Part shown: in pieces, positions 8,046 to 12,014 of the stretch
Position numbering within the stretch: the first letter of the stretch is position 1
Layout of the letters: each line of letters begins with the position of its first letter
NCBI GenBank assembly: GCA_034696485.1
Contig: JAQIWT010001189.1
Location: 1 to 12,014, forward strand
Source: Isohypsibius dastychi
Taxonomy: Eukaryota > Tardigrada > Eutardigrada > Parachela > Isohypsibiidae
Length of the DNA stretch: 12,014 nucleotides
Reading direction: 5' to 3'
Program-made: the position numbers and the translations under genes
The notes under the pieces: generated by a model
Seen by the model: the letters and a program-made list of their open reading frames with translations, nothing else
Told to the model about the DNA's origin: nothing
Databases searched by the model: none

Positions 8046-11000
8046 ATGTATTTCCATTTACTGGTAGTTATCGTTCTCGTACGTGCTAGTGGCTTTGTGT
8101 GTGACAATCAGAACCCGTATGCTTCCAGTCTGACAAAAAGTAAGAAATTTTGCTCATTTACTGCTCGAAGATAGCTTAAATACATAATAAATTACTGTCC
8201 AGGTTGCTGGGGTTATCAACGGATCACCGTCAACGACTCCTTCAATTTCCTGTCACCCAACTATCCCGATACAATTGGTCCAGCGACTAACTGTGAGCGG
8301 GTGTTCATTGGTCCACCAGGCACCAGATTCAAAGTGAGAAAACAACTCCATCTAAACAAACCGACCATCTATTTGATTCTCCCATATTGTAGATTAACAC
8401 CGTTGACTTTCGGATGGCCAGTGGGGAGAATTCGCTTGAGATTAACTACTACTTGGAAACGGGCACCGAGAAGGAGGATTACACTTATCACGAAGGGCAG
8501 AGGGGGCCTGTTGATGGCACAACATTGTCCAGGAAATTTGTTAGTCCAATTTGGAATTGACGAATAAAAATACATATACATTTTTAAAAATGCAGGGATT
8601 CGCTATTTCAACTGACGGCAGCGAAGAATACGTCGGTTTTAATATCAGTGTCGAACTGGTGAAAGACCCATGTGCTCTTGTGTTTGATGGACAAATAGAA
8701 GAAGGCAAGTTCCCCAAAATGTACTTCTCTAGTTTAATGCTATCTTGTTGATCAGTAGGCGGGACCAGTTACTACATCAATTCATCCCAAAACTTCCGAC
8801 TGGCTACTTATCCGCTCAAGTATTTCGAAGTCATGACATGTACATGGAATTTCACAGCGCCACCTGGCAAACAACTTCTGGTAAAAGCTGACCTCGTATG
8901 CTGTTTTTTAAGAAAGGTCAATTAAATACCGGTTGATTAGCTCAATACTCTTGACTTCATGGTGGATAATGAGGTGGACACTTGCCAAGAAGCTGCCCGA
9001 CGGGGTGATACATTCATGGAAATCTCCGAAACGAACGGGTTAGGAAACGACCGTCGTCAGATTGGTTTGTTCTGTAAAGATGCAGGCCCTCAAAACATCG
9101 TTTCCACGTCTGGCATGATGGTGAGATGATTGATAAGTCGCTCCTAACGTGACAAAAGTGTATGACTCAATAATTGTTCTGTTTTGAAGACCGTGATGTT
9201 CAAAACAGCTTACAAAGGAGAACGAGGGTTCGTTTTGAATATCGATATCATCGATCAGCCCATCTCTTTAAACCTGAAAGATGAAATCCAGTTCACCTCA
9301 CCTGGCTATTCGGCAAACTACACTAGCGGCCTGAACACAGTCTGGATTATCAACAGTCCACCCAACACTGGAATTTCGGTGAGATTAAATTGAACATTTT
9401 CCTTGGGAGAATGTGAAGTTCTAGACTTTCCAAAACAGGCATCGTGAATCAATCGAAAATGCTCATCGCCAATTTTCAAATTCTATTTCTATTTTATAAA
9501 CTTAATACCTCTGGAACAAATGAAATGATTGCCCAGTTGAAACAAATGCGATCACAGTTCAGTTTCCAGTTATACAGCTTTGTGATAACAGTGGTCTTTT
9601 CTTACAGATATCAGCTGAACACTTTGATTTGCAACACCAGGAAAACTGCACCTCGGATGCTGTGTTCATCTCTCCAGCTGATGGCACTGCTCTCTTCCAA
9701 TACTGTGGATCACAGGGCCCATCCGATCTGAAGATCCCTTCGAACCATGTGGTATGACAAGCTACACCCATTCACCTTAAGATATGACACTAGTAATGCA
9801 TTGTTTCATGATCAGGTTATTAGATTTTTGACAAAATCGGATCAAGAATATCGCGGATTCAACTTAACTCTATCAGCTTTCGATCTTCCGCAAACTGGTT
9901 TGACAACCACAAGCAATCCAACAGATCCAATCGGTGAGTCCTTGAAATATCACAAAGATGTTCAGAATTCTAAGTTATGCATGTCTAATAAGTAAGCGTC
10001 TTCTTGCGTTTTCGTCTGATTGTCAGTTTTTCCAATTTGGTTTGTGACATTGCGTATTAAATAGCTTGCGGTTGGAACTTTACGATTTCATCACCTTCCA
10101 AGCATGATACCGTTTTCATCCATTCACCAAAATACCAATCCTGGAATTATCCTCCTAACACAGATTGCACATGGGAGATTACTATCCCACCGGAGTTGGA
10201 CTTGGTGGTAGGTGCACCGTGCACATGTATTTTGACGCATAATTTCAAGTTTTCTTCCATGCAAGCCTATTCATTTTTCAGTTTTAGAATATTTGTAATA
10301 TGTTGAATATGTTGTTTTGCTGTTCAACTCAAATATCGGTACTTTATATCAGGAAAATATGTTTGGCACTATAAGGGCCGTTTCTGATACAAGCTAAAAC
10401 TTTTTATCGCAGGTCGACTCCAAAGAATTCAACGTGGAATCACTTGACTACTGCGGTGACTACGTTGAAATGACGTTCAACGACGCATCGACCAAGTATT
10501 GCCAAAGAAACAGTGGCCCGCAAAACGTCCTCATTCAGGCTGATTTTGTGGTACTGCGATCAAATAGTCGTTCCACTTGGATTGCATGTGATGATACGGT
10601 GTTTCAACTGCTCCACAGACTATACATTTTCACTCCGGCCCAGCCACTGCTGTCTCATTCAGTCGGGACTTTAGCCTCTCGCTTTTGGGGAGAACGAAGC
10701 CCACAACTGGTGAGAAAACACATCCTCGATACTGTTGTCTTACAGGAAGTGTTCCATTTGGACTGTTTTCTCTGAAATATCTCCCGAATTGTCTCCCAAG
10801 ACAGCGGACAACTTGGTCGGATGTATTATCCAGTGAAACTGTCCGCAGAGACAGAAAACAAATCCCTACATATGCGCGTGTTCTGTTAATTTTCAAGCCC
10901 GCGTATCACCAGTGTTTAAGACGAAAATCCACTGAAATTCTTCCTTTTTCAGAGTGTGGTGACACAATAACAGTGGGGGATTCTCCTCTCAATTTTTCGT

Positions 11001-11734
11001 CCCCTCGCTACCCGAATGAGTATAGGAACTCCATGAACTGTACATGGACCATAAACGGGCCACCTGGGATGGTCCTCCTGGTAAGCGCTGTACAGTGTGT
11101 AGCTACACACTGCACCTTTTGCATTATTTGCTGATTTTCTGTCGATAAAAACTCTTTTTACTGGAATGAAACGTGCGATGTGAATTTTAATGCATAGTTC
11201 TTAACGTTCCAGATCAACACCGTTCACATGAGCCTGGTGGGATCCAGGCCCAACTACTTCAACGATTATAATGATATTTTGGAAATCCACAATTTAGCTG
11301 GAGGACGTGACATACGTCAGTACACTAACCAAGAAGGTCCTTCGAATGTCCTGTCAATCAATTCTACTGCGGTGAGTTCATCATTTTGTCATATGATGTA
11401 CAGTTTTAGTGTTTATTTACGAGTTCATTACAACCAGGTGGTTCATTTTCGCACCTCGCTTTTTGATGAGAGCTCGGGCTTCCTGCTAACTGTATCGCCA
11501 TATAGTATCATGGATATGGATCAACCGTTAGGTCTGCCGATTCTAGGATAGTTGGGCTCCTGTTCGGATGTTTGAAGTATTTGTCTTGTCTTCCTTGCTG
11601 TAGGCTGTGTTGGAGAAGCAACGATCAACGTCAACACTTCTTTCACCTTCAAGTCACCTAATTATCCAGCGCCATACGGTCCCTGGATTAACTGTGAGCG
11701 GGTGTTCGTTGGTCCGCCTGGAAGTCGATTTAAG
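8046..11734 (+). CDS. Secreted multi-CUB-domain protein, 5' part
   Basis: Sixteen exons on the plus strand: 8046-8139, 8203-8333, 8393-8539, 8596-8704, 8759-8880, 8941-9120, 9190-9378, 9608-9751, 9816-9933, 10065-10207, 10413-10550, 10619-10709, 10953-11080, 11213-11371, 11438-11531, 11604-11734. They total 2118 nt (706 codons) and every junction keeps frame. Residues 1-17 form a signal peptide (MYFHLLVVIVLVRASGF). CUB domains then lie at about 33-145, 150-283, 284-395, 413-530, 537-652 and 664 onward. They show the family marks SPNYP, NC.W or NCERV, PPG, Y.D.LEI-like strands and the closing GF-type strand. CUB4 is the only one with all four cysteines in canonical positions (C1 ACGW, C2 DCTW, C3 DYCG, C4 KYCQ). 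CUB modules generally bind proteins or sugars outside the cell. No protease, EGF or membrane segment is seen. Candidate N-glycosylation sites include NYT, NCT, NLT and NFT. The gene continues beyond the window. Confidence 0.85.
8705..8758 (+). other. GC-AG intron in the CUB gene
   Basis: Between exons 4 and 5 the only donor that keeps frame and phase 1 is GAAG|GCAAGT, paired with ATCAGTAG|GC (54 nt). GC-AG introns are a known minor class whose donors usually match the rest of the consensus well, as here. Confidence 0.75.
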
Positions 11735-12014
11735 GTGAGTGTAGTACACTGAAAACTCCGATCATTCAAGAATGCGGTCAAGCTGGTGAATTTGAATGAA
11801 GAGAGGTTTTAAAAGAAGAGAACTCATGAGGAAATGTGCCCCTCATTTCATGAAATGAGTCAGCAAATCAGTTTTAACCAGGAGGAAATATAACTGAAAC
11901 TGAAATAACTATAGGAGAATAAGAAATAACAAGCCGGACGCGCCCCTTCGGGCCGCGTAGCCAGACAACTCAACTATGGCTCAAGATGATTTCATTGAAA
12001 GGAATAAATCTGAG
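11735..12014 (+). other. Start of intron 16 of the CUB gene
   Basis: After the AAG|GTGAGTG donor no next exon is visible to the window end; by analogy with exon 3 it should begin with something like IN-V. The stretch contains a perfect 18-bp palindrome, CTCATTTCATGAAATGAG (11842-11859), and a GC-rich hairpin-like patch around 11938-11960 (ACGCG and CGCGT arms about a CTTCGG centre). Either could belong to a small mobile element extending out of the window. Confidence 0.55.

Noticed and set aside
8301-8581. Plus- and minus-strand frames over CUB exon 3
   Set aside because: Neither keeps the CUB pattern; the spliced frame starting ATT at 8393 does.
10434-10775. Unspliced frame running on from exon 11
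   Set aside because: Reading through GTG|GTACTG loses the CUB pattern, while splicing to 10619 restores the closing CUB strands in phase 0, as in CUB2, CUB3 and CUB5.
1-12014. CRISPR array, tRNA, rRNA or bacterial mobile system
   Set aside because: No regularly spaced repeats, cloverleaf or rRNA stretch was recognised, and the intron-rich genes show that this is a eukaryotic locus.

Overview
This window is eukaryotic, from an invertebrate animal with a compact genome. Genes are split by many short introns, mostly 54-132 nt, with GT-AG ends (one GC-AG), and reading frames only make sense after splicing. There is no bacterial operon structure. The species cannot be named from the sequence; a tardigrade or similar small ecdysozoan is a guess at low confidence.

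The left half (about 300-7100) is a cluster of three minus-strand F-box genes. F1 (318-1777) has its F-box split by a 611-nt intron that carries a 243-bp terminal-inverted-repeat (MITE-like) element. F2 (2706-4127) and F3 (5273-6924) are clear tandem duplicates: four coding exons each, all three introns in phase 2, and matching 5' leader sequence with its own intron. The repeat units run about 2706-5040 and 5273-7510. F2's unit carries about 400 bp of extra DNA in the leader, including an orphan copy of the family's last exon. F3's unit carries about 380 bp of extra DNA in intron 1. F2 ends in an acidic Asp/Tyr tail encoded by GAT-like repeats; F3 lost that tail to a stop codon, although the DNA beyond the stop still encodes a similar tail. 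The F-boxes imply substrate receptors of SCF (Skp1-Cullin-F-box) ubiquitin ligases. The C-terminal substrate domain is not a fold I recognise.

Between F1 and F2 (1778-2705) there is no supported gene, only a perfect 16-bp foldback and a possible gag-like retroelement scrap.

The right half (8046 to the window end) is the 5' part of one plus-strand gene for a secreted, multi-CUB protein. I resolve 16 exons (706 codons, reading frame intact across every junction) giving a signal peptide and six CUB domains, the last cut by the window edge. CUB units mostly follow a three-exon pattern with phase-1 introns at domain borders, as expected for exon-shuffled modules. Cysteines of the two canonical disulfides are lost mainly in pairs, and CUB6 closely resembles CUB1, suggesting a higher-order repeat of a CUB block.

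Nothing in the window links the F-box cluster functionally with the CUB gene; F3 and the CUB gene are divergently oriented. I see no convincing new biological system. The most useful results are the reconstructed gene models and the evolutionary events they reveal.
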